Assembly: GCA_015057605.1 (NCBI GenBank)
Contig: SVDX01000027.1
Coordinates: 1-32,848 of the forward strand
DNA length: 32,848 bases
DNA from: Lachnospira sp.
Lineage (GTDB): Bacteria; Bacillota; Clostridia; Lachnospirales; Lachnospiraceae
Direction: 5' to 3'
The notes below the pieces were generated by a model, which worked only from the letters and a program-made list of their open reading frames with translations, was not told the DNA's origin and did not search any database. The position numbers and the translations under genes were made by a program. Positions within the stretch are counted from its first letter, which is position 1. Each line of letters begins with the position of its first letter. Positions 1 through 8,107 of the stretch are shown here, in pieces.

Positions 1-1264
1 AATGTGCCTCATCAATGATAACCGCAAAATTCTTATTAGCGTTATTTTCTACTTCTTGATAAATGTATGGGAACTTCTGTAATGTGGTAATAATAATCTT
101 CTTACCAGCATTGATAGCATCCCTTAAATCCGTTGATTTCTTCTTTTCATCTATCTTCTCGACCACTCCTTCGGTATGATCGAATGAATAGATGGTATCT
201 TGTAACTGACTGTCAAGAATGTTTCTGTCCGTTACTACGATAACAGATTTAAAAATCTTGTTATCGTCTGCATCGTGCAAGTTTGCCAGACCATAGGAAA
301 GCCATGCAATACTGTTTGACTTACCCGAACCAGCACTATGCTGGATTAAATAATTGTGTCCTGCACCATTTCCCTTTACATCTACCAGAATTTTGGTAAC
401 AACATCTAACTGGTGGTATCGTGGGAAAATAAGTTTCCTGCTGGTTTTCTTCTTGCCTGTCTGGGTATCAATCTTTTCTTCTACTGACAAGTGCATATAT
501 CGCTGTAAAATATCCAGCAAAATATCTTTCTGTAATACTTTTTCCCATAAATACGATGTAGTATATCCATCTTCATTTACTGGATTACCAGCACCACCGA
601 CATTACCAGCACCATTAGAACCCATATTGAAAGGCAGGAAAAATGTATCTTTTCCCTTTAATTCCGTAGTCATTTCCACTTCAAATAAATCTACCGCAAA
701 ATAAACCAGGAATCGTCTGTTAAATCCGATACAGGTTTCTTTTGCATCCCTGTCCTTCATATACTGCTTCTTAGCATTTTCCACGCTCTGCCCTGTAAGC
801 TGGTTTTTCAATTCCAACGCCACTACTGGAATACCATTCAGCATAAGCACCATATCAATGGAATTGTTATTCTGGGTAGAATAGTGGAACTGTCTGATAC
901 ATTCCACAATATTGGCATTATACTTTTCAATAACCGCAGGATTCAAACTGGTTTCTGGCTTGAACGAAGCAAATTTTAACTTAATCCCCCTATCTTCAAT
1001 ACCATGACGAATCACATGAAGTAAACCATGCATATCTACGGATTCATCAAATCTTTTATATAGCTTGCTAATGGAATCCGAACCATAAATCTTCTGGTAG
1101 CGTTCCCATTCTCGTGGCTGTGTTGCTTCGATATACTTGATAAGTTTGGTAAGGTCAATTCCCTTTTCTTTGTCAAAAGTGGCATCGCTACCTTTGGTAT
1201 ATCCACCATTCGACAGCATATAGGATTCTATATCTTCTTCAAACCTGCGTTCCTTTATCTCCAT
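1..1264 (-). CDS. hsdR: Type I restriction enzyme R subunit (HsdR), N-terminal part
   Basis: This is the N-terminal 421 codons of the motor and nuclease subunit of a type I restriction enzyme; the rest lies beyond the left edge. The ATG at 1264-1262 follows an AGGAAG ribosome binding site. In order I see an N-terminal PD-(D/E)xK nuclease region (an Asp in NNSIDMVLML, then ALELKN), a QxxxY element (QSVENAKKQY), a Walker A loop (HSAGSGKSN) and the Walker B/DEAH motif (IIDEAH), which ends exactly at the window edge. HsdR assembles with HsdM and HsdS, translocates DNA by ATP hydrolysis and cuts unmethylated DNA far from the recognition site. It is the last visible gene of the operon, 16 bases after the HEPN-like gene. 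The visible part has no frameshift; whether the helicase and C-terminal domains are intact cannot be judged. Confidence 0.95.
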   Translation of the reverse strand, partial: MEIKERRFEEDIESYMLSNGGYTKGSDATFDKEKGIDLTKLIKYIEATQPREWERYQKIYGSDSISKLYKRFDESVDMHGLLHVIRHGIEDRGIKLKFASFKPETSLNPAVIEKYNANIVECIRQFHYSTQNNNSIDMVLMLNGIPVVALELKNQLTGQSVENAKKQYMKDRDAKETCIGFNRRFLVYFAVDLFEVEMTTELKGKDTFFLPFNMGSNGAGNVGGAGNPVNEDGYTTSYLWEKVLQKDILLDILQRYMHLSVEEKIDTQTGKKKTSRKLIFPRYHQLDVVTKILVDVKGNGAGHNYLIQHSAGSGKSNSIAWLSYGLANLHDADDNKIFKSVIVVTDRNILDSQLQDTIYSFDHTEGVVEKIDEKKKSTDLRDAINAGKKIIITTLQKFPYIYQEVENNANKNFAVIIDEAH

Positions 1265-1280
1265 AAGTATCTTCCTTTCT

Positions 1281-2294
1281 TTATTTATCTAATGTGCTGT
1301 ATAATTCAGATAATTGGTTCAACATCAACATTAGTTTAATACAATCTGCTTTTGTTATATCTTCAATGTCATACATCCCATGCATTAACCAATGTCTATT
1401 GATAACTTCTGGTTTATTATTCGGATAGTTCTTCCAATCGCTATCATCAAAGAATTTAAGCAAACAATAGGACAAATTTAAAAATGGTACTGTAATTTTG
1501 TAATTATGTAAATTTGGTTTTACTTTTTCAACGAAATCTTCAAATCCCTTTTCTCTGGATGCCTTTTTACTGTTACCATTAAAAGATTCGTTTCCGAAAT
1601 ATATAGAAAAATTATTTTGGAATACAATAAAAAATGCTCTCCATCCTTGACTAACATTTTGATTTCCATTCGCATCTGGCGGATATTTCCCATTTTTTAT
1701 ATCTGCTAAATTCTGTTTGATGCTTTGAGAATCTATCAATCCTGCCAAAAGGTTGGCACAATCTAAATACCATTTTCCTCGATAAGCGATTATAGCTTGA
1801 TGCAATTTCTTTTCATCTGAATCATCTAAATATTTTGCTGTTCCCTGCGAAATGTCATTGATAACTTTTCTAGTAAAATACTTAGAGTTATATTCATCTA
1901 CTTCTTTGGTTGTTGCATCTGGATTTCCCTTTAAAAATTTTGCCAAACTGCTTAACAGCCTTGCATTACTTAAATCTTCATTTGTCGATGAAATAGTATA
2001 ATAGCACCAACCATACTCTCCCAATAACACCAAATTATTTATAAGATTATCTTTATAAGTAATATCTTTTCTTTTTAAGTAATCTTTAAATTCATCTGTA
2101 AAAATTGCGGAATATGCCTTAAATATTACATCTGTTATTTGGTTGTAATATTCATCATCACCAATAATTTTTAAAGTCATCAATTTAGATACCGATTTTG
2201 CTAAATCTGTCCATTCTGGTCTTATTAAGGATTTTATTGATTCTGCTACAACACTTAGAGCAAGTATATCCTCCACAAGTGAATCTTTTTCCAT
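1281..2294 (-). CDS. HEPN-like protein inside the hsd operon (putative RNase or abortive-infection factor)
   Basis: I do not recognise a named family for this 337-residue soluble protein. It sits between hsdS and hsdR; its ATG overlaps the hsdS stop codon (TAATG), which points to coupled translation. It has no signal peptide or membrane segment and looks largely alpha-helical. Near the C-terminus is the motif NRHWLMHG, with Arg300 and His305 spaced as R-x4-H, followed by a hydrophobic helix. R-x4-6-H is the catalytic signature of HEPN ribonucleases, which occur in abortive-infection systems and beside type I restriction genes. The RNase role is therefore inferred from one motif plus context. 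It could instead be a structural accessory protein of the restriction complex. It is not a standard Hsd subunit. Confidence 0.75.
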   Translation of the reverse strand: MEKDSLVEDILALSVVAESIKSLIRPEWTDLAKSVSKLMTLKIIGDDEYYNQITDVIFKAYSAIFTDEFKDYLKRKDITYKDNLINNLVLLGEYGWCYYTISSTNEDLSNARLLSSLAKFLKGNPDATTKEVDEYNSKYFTRKVINDISQGTAKYLDDSDEKKLHQAIIAYRGKWYLDCANLLAGLIDSQSIKQNLADIKNGKYPPDANGNQNVSQGWRAFFIVFQNNFSIYFGNESFNGNSKKASREKGFEDFVEKVKPNLHNYKITVPFLNLSYCLLKFFDDSDWKNYPNNKPEVINRHWLMHGMYDIEDITKADCIKLMLMLNQLSELYSTLDK

Positions 2295-3598
2295 TATTTC
2301 ACTTCTTTCTTTCCTGTCACATACTCATAAATAAGTGACTTTTTGTATGTTTCCATTTCTTCTACAAATGTTTCTTTCTTTGCAATAAGAGCATCTATTT
2401 CTGCACATTTCACATCTAAATATTCAACAATTTTATATACTTCTGAATCATTTGTTGATAGTGGCATCCTAATATTTCCCAAGTTTTCCATTGACAAATT
2501 AGGCTGTGCTGATTGTACGCTATACAACGCAATTACAGACGACACAATATTAGATTGCAAGAAATACCATATATATTTCGAAAGCCCAAAATATTCCTCC
2601 TTAATTCGTAAAAATGCCATTGCCTGATTAGTATTTGCTGGAAGTAAGTCACTATTCATCATTGCTACTTTTCCTATTGATGCCCCAGCAATAACAAACA
2701 TAATATCTTTTTCTGATAATTTCGATCTTTCTAACGAATCATTAACCTCGTCTGTAATATAAAATTCTGGAAGTAATACCAGTTTGCTGTCAACAATATT
2801 TTCAGATTTTAAATATCTAATTCTATATTCATCTGTCTTTACCGTTGACATATCCTTAGGAGTAGTTCCTTTTGAAATCATATCTGTATATGATTTCACT
2901 TTTCTTAAAGTCCAATGTTTTGGTATTTTCCCAATCCACTCAATCCCGCTATCCTTTGTTAAAATAGCATCATCTATTCCTCTTGTTACCGCTTCTGTAA
3001 TTACTGCTTTTTTATATTTCTTATATTCATTAATAGATTGTTTTGTTCTTAAAATAAAAGCATCTATTTTACCCACTTTTTCATCTAAGAAATCAGCAAT
3101 TTTTTTCTGTTCATATACCGATGGAACAGGTAAATAATAATTAAATAATGTTTCTGCATTTAAGGTCCACCTGTTATCATACGAAACTCCTTTTCCATGT
3201 GCAAACAATGTCATTCCCCAATATTGTGTCTTAAAATAATAATCATAGTAACTTGAATCATTATCATCTTTTGCACCTAAATTCATATATGCAGGACTTA
3301 TTACCCCCTCAACCTTTGATACACTACAATTGGCACCACTATATAAGTCCATTGGGTTTAACAATAAATCTCCCACGCTTACTGGATTGTAATTATAATA
3401 ACTTTCTGCAATTTGCCCCTCACCACTAGAAATATCTCTCACCTTCACACCACTTCTAGCAAGCGATAATATAATCGGTTCTTCTTGTTCCGCTTTTTCA
3501 TTTTTTCTTACAAAGCAATGCTTTACTTTTTTAATATTCCATTCTTCTGGTATTAAACCAATCCATTCAACACCGCTATCTTTCATTTTTCTTGCCAT
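2294..3598 (-). CDS. hsdS: Type I restriction-modification specificity subunit (HsdS)
   Basis: HsdS recognises the bipartite DNA target and holds the methylase and restriction subunits together. The 434-residue protein has the usual two-half architecture. A first target recognition domain begins with DSGVEWIGLIPEEW near residue 7 and ends in a conserved helix (QKKIADFLDEKVGKIDAFI). The second half repeats the pattern with DSGIEWIGKIPKHW near residue 216 and a second helix (VEYLDVKCAEIDALI). Such repeats support domain shuffling and phase variation in this family, but no second or inverted hsdS copy is visible here. The start has a GGGAGG ribosome binding site, the hsdM stop lies 3 bases upstream, and the stop codon overlaps the next start. 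Full length and apparently intact. Confidence 0.96.
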   Translation of the reverse strand: MARKMKDSGVEWIGLIPEEWNIKKVKHCFVRKNEKAEQEEPIILSLARSGVKVRDISSGEGQIAESYYNYNPVSVGDLLLNPMDLYSGANCSVSKVEGVISPAYMNLGAKDDNDSSYYDYYFKTQYWGMTLFAHGKGVSYDNRWTLNAETLFNYYLPVPSVYEQKKIADFLDEKVGKIDAFILRTKQSINEYKKYKKAVITEAVTRGIDDAILTKDSGIEWIGKIPKHWTLRKVKSYTDMISKGTTPKDMSTVKTDEYRIRYLKSENIVDSKLVLLPEFYITDEVNDSLERSKLSEKDIMFVIAGASIGKVAMMNSDLLPANTNQAMAFLRIKEEYFGLSKYIWYFLQSNIVSSVIALYSVQSAQPNLSMENLGNIRMPLSTNDSEVYKIVEYLDVKCAEIDALIAKKETFVEEMETYKKSLIYEYVTGKKEVK

Positions 3599-3601
3599 AA
3601 T

Positions 3602-5359
3602 TTACGCCTCCCTAAACAATCTTGTTAAAGATGCCATAATATCAGATTCTAAAACAGAAAGACGCTTTTCAATCTCTTCTATGCATTCTGGTGCTTCATA
3701 TTTATAAAAATGTCTAGTAAATGGTATCTCATATCCCACTTTCGTTTTTGACTTATCAATCCATGCTTCTGGATTATATGGTTTTACTTCTCTGGCAAAA
3801 TACATATCAATATCTTCCACAAGTGGTACATTCTCAAAATCACGCTTAGAAGCATCAGCAACAGTAGTATTTTTCTTACCCTTTGTTACAATTACACCAT
3901 CTTCATATAATGGACTTTCTATCTGGATTCTGTTAAATCCAAAATCTTCGTTGTTAAATATTTTTGATTCACATACTTTTCCGTCAAGTTCGTATGTAGT
4001 ATTTGCAAATTCCCCATACGCTTTTACAATCACTTCTCTATCTGCTTCCGTAATATCATTACGCTTATTTCCTAAATTTTTTCTTCTCGCTACTGCCATT
4101 TTAGAAGCATCTATCAACTGCACTTTTCCCTGTCTATGTGCTGGCTTGTCTTTTGAAATAATCCAAATATATGTTGTGATACCAGTATTGTAAAATACAT
4201 CGGTTGAAAGTTGCACGATAGCATCCAGCCAGTCATTTTCTAACATATATCTTCTGATTTCCGATTCTCCAGATTCCGCAGAACCAGTAAAAAGTGATGA
4301 ACCATTATGGATAATAGCCATTCTGCCATCATCCTTTAACTTTGCAATTCCATTCAAATCAAATAACATCTGTCCGTCTGAAATCTTAGGTAAACCAACT
4401 GCAAATCTTCCGTTATCGCCTAATTTTGCTTCATCTTCAACAGCCTTTTTCTCTACTTTCCAGTCAACGCCAAAAGGCGGATTACTGATAATATAGTCAA
4501 ACTTATAACCGCTGAATTTATCATCGGACAAAGTGTTACCCTTACGCATATTATCAGAGTTACCACCACGAATAAGCATATCTGCCTTTGCGATAGCGTA
4601 TGTTTCTGGATTTAATTCCTGTCCGAATACTGTTACATCTGCATCCGCATCCAACTGTGTTAAACGCTCTGTCATACAAGTAAGCATCTGGCTTGTACCC
4701 ATAGTCATATCATATACAGTTTTAGTAACACCTTCCTCGATCAATACATCCTTATCTTCTGCCACTAACAAGTCAGTCATTAAGTAGATAATATCCCTGC
4801 TTGTGAAATGGGCTCCTGCATCTTCATCATAGGATTCTGAAAATCGCTTAATCAAATCTTCAAATATGTAACCCATATCAACCGCACTAATCTTATCCGC
4901 ACCCATATACGCCTGTGGTCTGTTAAATGCTTCGATGATAAGGAACAGCATACCATTATTCGCAAGTTTTGTAATTTCCCTGTCAAACTCAAAGTTTTCC
5001 AGAATATCCAATACATTATCAGAGAAGCCATTTAAGAAATCCCTAAAATTCTCTTCAATGTGTTCTGAATCGTTTACCAACTTTTCAAAATCATATACGC
5101 TGGTATTATAAAACTGGTAGCCAGAAGCAGTTTCCAAGAAACCATTGATTACTTCCAGATGTTTTACTTTATCGTATGTTTCCAGCACCTTTGCCTTTGT
5201 AGGTGCTAATGTATCATTAAATCTTTTAATTACAGTCATAGGCAGAATAACTTTACCATATTCGTGTGGCTTGTAGAAATCTCTGATAAGGTCAGCAATC
5301 GCCCAGATAAGATTTGATTTTTCCTGCACATTTACTGTTGTCTGATTGTTTAAATTCAT
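3602..5359 (-). CDS. hsdM: Type I restriction-modification DNA methyltransferase subunit (HsdM)
   Basis: N6-adenine methyltransferase subunit of the type I system; with HsdS it methylates the host target. I chose the ATG at 5359 (MNLNNQTTVN), preceded by AAAGAGG nine bases upstream, giving 585 residues; an upstream ATG nine codons earlier is possible but lacks as good a site. The N-terminal helical HsdM domain (IWAIADLIRDFY) is followed by the SAM-binding motif I region at residues 216-225 (YDMTMGTSQM) and the catalytic NPPF at 293-296. Motif I differs from the common DP-x-GTGG form, having DMTMGTSQ, but the surrounding sequence is regular, so I take this as a subfamily trait and not as inactivation. 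It is the second gene of the operon, 83 bases after the HTH gene. Confidence 0.96.
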   Translation of the reverse strand: MNLNNQTTVNVQEKSNLIWAIADLIRDFYKPHEYGKVILPMTVIKRFNDTLAPTKAKVLETYDKVKHLEVINGFLETASGYQFYNTSVYDFEKLVNDSEHIEENFRDFLNGFSDNVLDILENFEFDREITKLANNGMLFLIIEAFNRPQAYMGADKISAVDMGYIFEDLIKRFSESYDEDAGAHFTSRDIIYLMTDLLVAEDKDVLIEEGVTKTVYDMTMGTSQMLTCMTERLTQLDADADVTVFGQELNPETYAIAKADMLIRGGNSDNMRKGNTLSDDKFSGYKFDYIISNPPFGVDWKVEKKAVEDEAKLGDNGRFAVGLPKISDGQMLFDLNGIAKLKDDGRMAIIHNGSSLFTGSAESGESEIRRYMLENDWLDAIVQLSTDVFYNTGITTYIWIISKDKPAHRQGKVQLIDASKMAVARRKNLGNKRNDITEADREVIVKAYGEFANTTYELDGKVCESKIFNNEDFGFNRIQIESPLYEDGVIVTKGKKNTTVADASKRDFENVPLVEDIDMYFAREVKPYNPEAWIDKSKTKVGYEIPFTRHFYKYEAPECIEEIEKRLSVLESDIMASLTRLFREA

Positions 5360-5442
5360 CTTAATAAACCTCTTTCTAACGTTCATTTTCTATAATTATC
5401 TCACATATACAGTCCATTTTTCAGGACTTAGAATGAATCATC

Positions 5443-5649
5443 TCACTCTTTTTTCACATATTCCATAATATCGCCGTAATCTACATCAAGAGTTTTACAA
5501 ATTTTTCCCAATACACCAAGAGTAACCTCTTCATCTCTTCTAAGCTTTGTCATAGTATTAGGCGCTATTTCTGCCTGTTTTCTCAAATCTGCTTTGCTCA
5601 TCTTTCTATCTACCAATAACTTCCATAATCGGTTATATGATACTGCCAT
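5443..5649 (-). CDS. Small Cro/C1-type HTH regulator heading the hsd operon
   Basis: A 68-residue single-domain DNA-binding protein of the Xre/YozG type. The helix-turn-helix is readable as SKADLRKQAEIAPNTMTKLR (about residues 19-38), followed by a helix typical of the family (LGVLGKICKTLDVDYGDIM). I chose the ATG at 5649 (MAVSYNRLW) because GGAGGAAGG lies 8 bases upstream; a start seven codons earlier would swallow that site. It is the first gene behind a strong promoter (5697-5725) and precedes hsdM, so it most likely controls the restriction operon, including itself, in the manner of controller proteins. The operator is unproven; inverted repeats at 5685-5696 and 5732-5749 are candidates. 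Confidence 0.85.
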   Translation of the reverse strand: MAVSYNRLWKLLVDRKMSKADLRKQAEIAPNTMTKLRRDEEVTLGVLGKICKTLDVDYGDIMEYVKKE

Positions 5650-5684
5650 AATTCCTTCCTCCATTATCATACAAAACTTATAAA

Positions 5685-5696
5685 ATTCTACAGAAT
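5685..5696. promoter_or_regulatory. Operator-like inverted repeat at the hsd operon start site
   Basis: ATTCT-AC-AGAAT is a 12-base inverted repeat lying directly downstream of the -10 hexamer of the hsd promoter, so it would cover the transcription start. This placement suits autorepression by the HTH protein encoded just below. The arms are only 5 bases in AT-rich DNA, so chance is possible. Confidence 0.35.
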
Positions 5697-5725
5697 ATTA
5701 TACTACATTCTTTCTTCATTTTCAA
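5697..5725 (-). promoter_or_regulatory. Promoter of the HTH-hsdMS-HEPN-hsdR operon
   Basis: Read on the minus strand, TTGAAA (5725-5720), a 17-base spacer and a perfect TATAAT (5702-5697). It lies 47 bases upstream of the HTH start codon and is the only good sigma-A promoter before the operon. Confidence 0.75.
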
Positions 5726-5731
5726 GAAAAC

Positions 5732-5749
5732 TTCGCACAACCTTGCGAA
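5732..5749. promoter_or_regulatory. Inverted repeat just upstream of the hsd promoter
   Basis: TTCGCA-caacct-TGCGAA has perfect 6-base arms and an 18-base span, and sits 6 bases upstream of the -35 hexamer. An activator or a second regulator site could bind here. Its sequence differs from the repeat at the start site, so one protein need not bind both. Confidence 0.35.
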
Positions 5750-5784
5750 TATTATAGAGTTAAAAAATCAAGACCTTTATAAAT

Positions 5785-6077
5785 TCAAACAGACTGAAAG
5801 CAACCTTGCCAATCTGTGTACTTATGTTGTATACAACACTTTCCTATTTTTAGCTCTTCTTCTGTTTTCATCACACCTCTCTCTTATACGCACTTGCAAA
5901 TCTATACCAACTTTTTTCGAAATAGCCTCAGAGAAGCTTCCGGTCAATTACAAGATAAGTATCTTATTCTAATTTCGCATTCAGCTTTTTGATAATTTTG
6001 TATGCATCCTCCCTCAAAAATTCCAACAATTCAGTCAACTCACTTGCAATAATGTAAAGTTTGTTTTGCTTTTTCAA
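5785..6077 (-). other. Cluster of very short coding-like frames, possibly a decayed gene
   Basis: Three short frames follow each other on the minus strand in the gap. One at 6077-5964 has a TTG start and 37 codons, and is strongly helical with coding-like content (ASELTELLEFLREDAYKIIK). One at 5947-5822 has a TTG start and 41 codons, with a basic tail (DENRRRAKNRK). One at 5871-5785 has an ATG start and 28 codons, with an AGAGGTG ribosome binding site 2 to 3 bases upstream (MKTEEELKIGKCCIQH). They lie in different phases and the last two overlap, which suggests debris of an older gene broken by frameshifts more than three real genes. I recognise no family. Confidence 0.25.
5825..5838. repeat. 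14-base perfect palindrome in the gap
   Basis: TGTTGTATACAACA is perfectly self-complementary. It lies about 100 bases upstream of the hsd promoter. It has no T-run, so it is not a terminator; it might be a binding site for a dimeric regulator. Confidence 0.4.
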
Positions 6078-6680
6078 ATATTATCCATTCCCCTTTTAGT
6101 AGTCGTATCGCTACATCTTTTTATTTTCTCTTTACATATAATGACCTCGCTACCTCCAATAGTTTTTGCAAAAATTATGTAGCTAAATAACAACATACGT
6201 GTTAAAATTAAGATGCATTACTCCATTGAAGTTAGAAAATATGACTATAGGCTAAAAAATCAAATATGACAGAAAACTATACTATATAAGTCCAAAACAG
6301 AAAGATTTGAAGTTACTTCTCATTCATCTCTTGCTATCTTTAGTAGATTAACCGATATGCAGTTTAACTTTCAATTTAACGGTATTTTCTCTGGATGCTT
6401 ATTCTGTTCTAGCCCTCAGGCACACTTATGACCAACAGTGATCGTAACGAAAAAGCATACTAAAAAATAAACCGTAAAATTTACTACCTCCACATTTTTA
6501 CAAAAGTTTCTTCCGTTTTCTTAAAAGCACAAAGTATTGTCTATTTGATTAAATATAACGCTACATTGGACCGCTTCATTTTCTAAGACTTTATGTATAA
6601 TCGTCGGTATGAACTTTATGATGCATACATATAAAAAGAAACAAAGAAAAACAAATAAGCCTACAATCAAATATGCAATA
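6078..6680. other. Gene-poor AT-rich stretch with no supported feature
   Basis: I find no reading frame with a convincing start and ribosome binding site on either strand, no RNA gene, no insertion-sequence ends and no array. The only coding-like scrap is about 16 codons on the minus strand around 6121-6171 (LQKLLEVARSLYVKRK). A TATAAT at 6596-6601 (plus strand) lacks a good -35 hexamer but could start a transcript into the HEPN genes. Confidence 0.5.
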
Positions 6681-6681
6681 A

Positions 6682-6709
6682 TTGTATTTATCTAGCAGCA
6701 CACTATATT
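6682..6709 (+). promoter_or_regulatory. Weak candidate promoter for the split HEPN genes
   Basis: TTGTAT (6682-6687), a 16-base spacer and TATATT (6704-6709) lie just before the AAAGGAG site at 6716-6722, which leaves a very short leader. The alternative is the isolated TATAAT at 6596-6601. Neither is strong. Confidence 0.25.
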
Positions 6710-6732
6710 ATAAAGAAAGGAGTACTTATGAT

Positions 6733-7338
6733 ATGATAAGTTATTTAGAAGCCAAAGCATTTATATGCGAACTACTACGAGGAGAACCTACTTCCACAAC
6801 AGATGATTATGATATAAAATATACTGCTACTCATTATTATCGCTCAAATGGCGATAATAATGGAATAATATTATCAGATTCTGAATTAAAAACTTTGTAT
6901 GATGAATTGCAATCATATCAATTTGACGAAGATCACCTTTATAATCCAACATATTACGAAGTTGCAATCGATTTTGCATCTCAACCTATCGGTCTAAAAT
7001 GGTTAGAATCACTTGAAACACTCACCGATTTTACTAACGGTTACTCGTATAAAATCGACCTTGTATCACCACTTTATGCATTAAATGCAATCATTTGTCA
7101 ATATGAAAAGAGAACTGCATCTCGTGATACTCTCAGAAATTATTCCATTGATCGAATTCGTCGTGGACCGCTATCAAGAGTCTATACTAGTGAAAATTAT
7201 CCAAATACGTTTTCAGACTTATTACCACAACTTATGCGAGAATACTCCATCAGAATTTGCTCTGAAACTCCTACTTCAAAAGAACAATTCGACTCGTTAA
7301 AAACATCTTTCAGTTTCGAATTTATGTTAAATTTTTAA
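6733..7338 (+). CDS. N-terminal half of a split HEPN-type protein (unknown function)
   Basis: A 201-residue frame starting at the ATG at 6733 (MISYLEAKAF), which has AAAGGAG 10 bases upstream; a longer TTG-started version would overlap its own ribosome binding site. I do not recognise the domain. It is soluble, rich in Tyr and Asp, and looks mixed alpha/beta. The frame ends at TAA 7336-7338, and the next codon in the same phase is the ATG of the following frame, which has no ribosome binding site. Both halves together resemble the layout of HEPN defence proteins, with an N-terminal sensor-like domain followed by a C-terminal HEPN domain. I infer that this is the front part of one gene of about 431 codons broken by a nonsense codon, or that the second half is made by reinitiation. 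Confidence 0.7.
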   Translation: MISYLEAKAFICELLRGEPTSTTDDYDIKYTATHYYRSNGDNNGIILSDSELKTLYDELQSYQFDEDHLYNPTYYEVAIDFASQPIGLKWLESLETLTDFTNGYSYKIDLVSPLYALNAIICQYEKRTASRDTLRNYSIDRIRRGPLSRVYTSENYPNTFSDLLPQLMREYSIRICSETPTSKEQFDSLKTSFSFEFMLNF

Positions 7339-8028
7339 ATGGCAATCTTGGAATACAAAGACAATAATAACATGTTTGCGAGATCACTTTCACGCAGAAA
7401 TCGTTCAGACCGTTCTTTTCAAACCGCACCACTTAGAATATATAACGAGGATGTTGTAGACTATTATAAAATGGCTTTATCATCAAAGGATCCATACATC
7501 AAATATATTTCTTTCTATCATATACTCGAATATTATTATGATGAAGTTTTTAAAACCAAGCTGATTGCTGATTTAAAAAATAAAATTACTCATCCTAGTT
7601 TTTCATATAAAGACAATGACAAACTCTATGACTTAGCATCGTTTATTAAAAATCGTTGGAAAGCAAATTCAGAAGATGGACAAGGAAATGAACTAGAATC
7701 ACTAAAATATGTCTTAGAAGAATATATTGATATAACAGAACTTCAAACAAGAATTGAAGCATATGACAATTCATCCATATCTTATTATGCCAACAATAAA
7801 GTACCTTTTAGTAACGCTCCCGTCATTCACTTCAGTGATGCTACAGGAATTATTACATCATTATCCAAACGGATATACTTTACAAGAAATGCTCTTGTGC
7901 ATAGCAAAAGTAGCCGAGATAACAAGAGATACAAACCATATAAAAATGAAGTTGAACTAAACAAAGAAATTCCATTAATTCAAGCTATTGCAGAACTCGT
8001 GATAATTAATTCAAGTTCTAATTTATAA
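7339..8028 (+). CDS. C-terminal half of the split protein, with a HEPN-like domain
   Basis: This 229-residue frame is in the same phase as the preceding one and begins at the ATG directly after its TAA. No Shine-Dalgarno sequence precedes it (upstream bases are AATTTATGTTAAATTTT), so it depends on the upstream frame. The helical body contains YIKYISFYHILEYYYDEVF, and near the end lies RNALVHSK, with Arg183 and His188 in the R-x4-H spacing of HEPN ribonucleases; a hydrophobic helix follows (IPLIQAIAELVII). HEPN proteins commonly cut RNA in phage defence and toxin-antitoxin systems. The RNase role here is inferred from motif and location next to a restriction operon. If the two frames are one broken gene, this half may not be expressed. 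Confidence 0.7.
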   Translation: MAILEYKDNNNMFARSLSRRNRSDRSFQTAPLRIYNEDVVDYYKMALSSKDPYIKYISFYHILEYYYDEVFKTKLIADLKNKITHPSFSYKDNDKLYDLASFIKNRWKANSEDGQGNELESLKYVLEEYIDITELQTRIEAYDNSSISYYANNKVPFSNAPVIHFSDATGIITSLSKRIYFTRNALVHSKSSRDNKRYKPYKNEVELNKEIPLIQAIAELVIINSSSNL

Positions 8029-8062
8029 ATCGTACTCATTCTACACTCAATCACCATAACAA

Positions 8063-8101
8063 GAGCCCACAAATTCGCGTAAATGTCGGATTTGTGAGCT
8101 C
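8063..8101. terminator. Convergent terminator hairpin between the split HEPN gene and guaA
   Basis: GAGC and CACAAAT pair with ATTTGTG and GCTC, with one C/A mismatch, and the stem continues to a 9-base loop near 8078-8086. It lies 34 bases after the plus-strand stop and 6 bases beyond the guaA stop. The T-runs on both sides are poor, so efficiency is uncertain. Confidence 0.65.
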
Positions 8102-8107
8102 CATTTC

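Noticed and set aside
354-704. Open frame on the plus strand opposite hsdR
   Set aside because: It lies entirely within the coding sequence of hsdR on the other strand, which has clear restriction-subunit motifs; no ribosome binding site and no recognisable protein.
2294-3598. Phase-variable inversion of hsdS
   Set aside because: The two halves share conserved ends, but no second hsdS copy, inverted repeats or recombinase are present in the window.
5411-5428. Hairpin AGTCC-N8-GGACT between the HTH gene and hsdM
   Set aside because: Stem of only 5 bases without a T-run; too weak to call a terminator, although a small effect on hsdM expression is possible.
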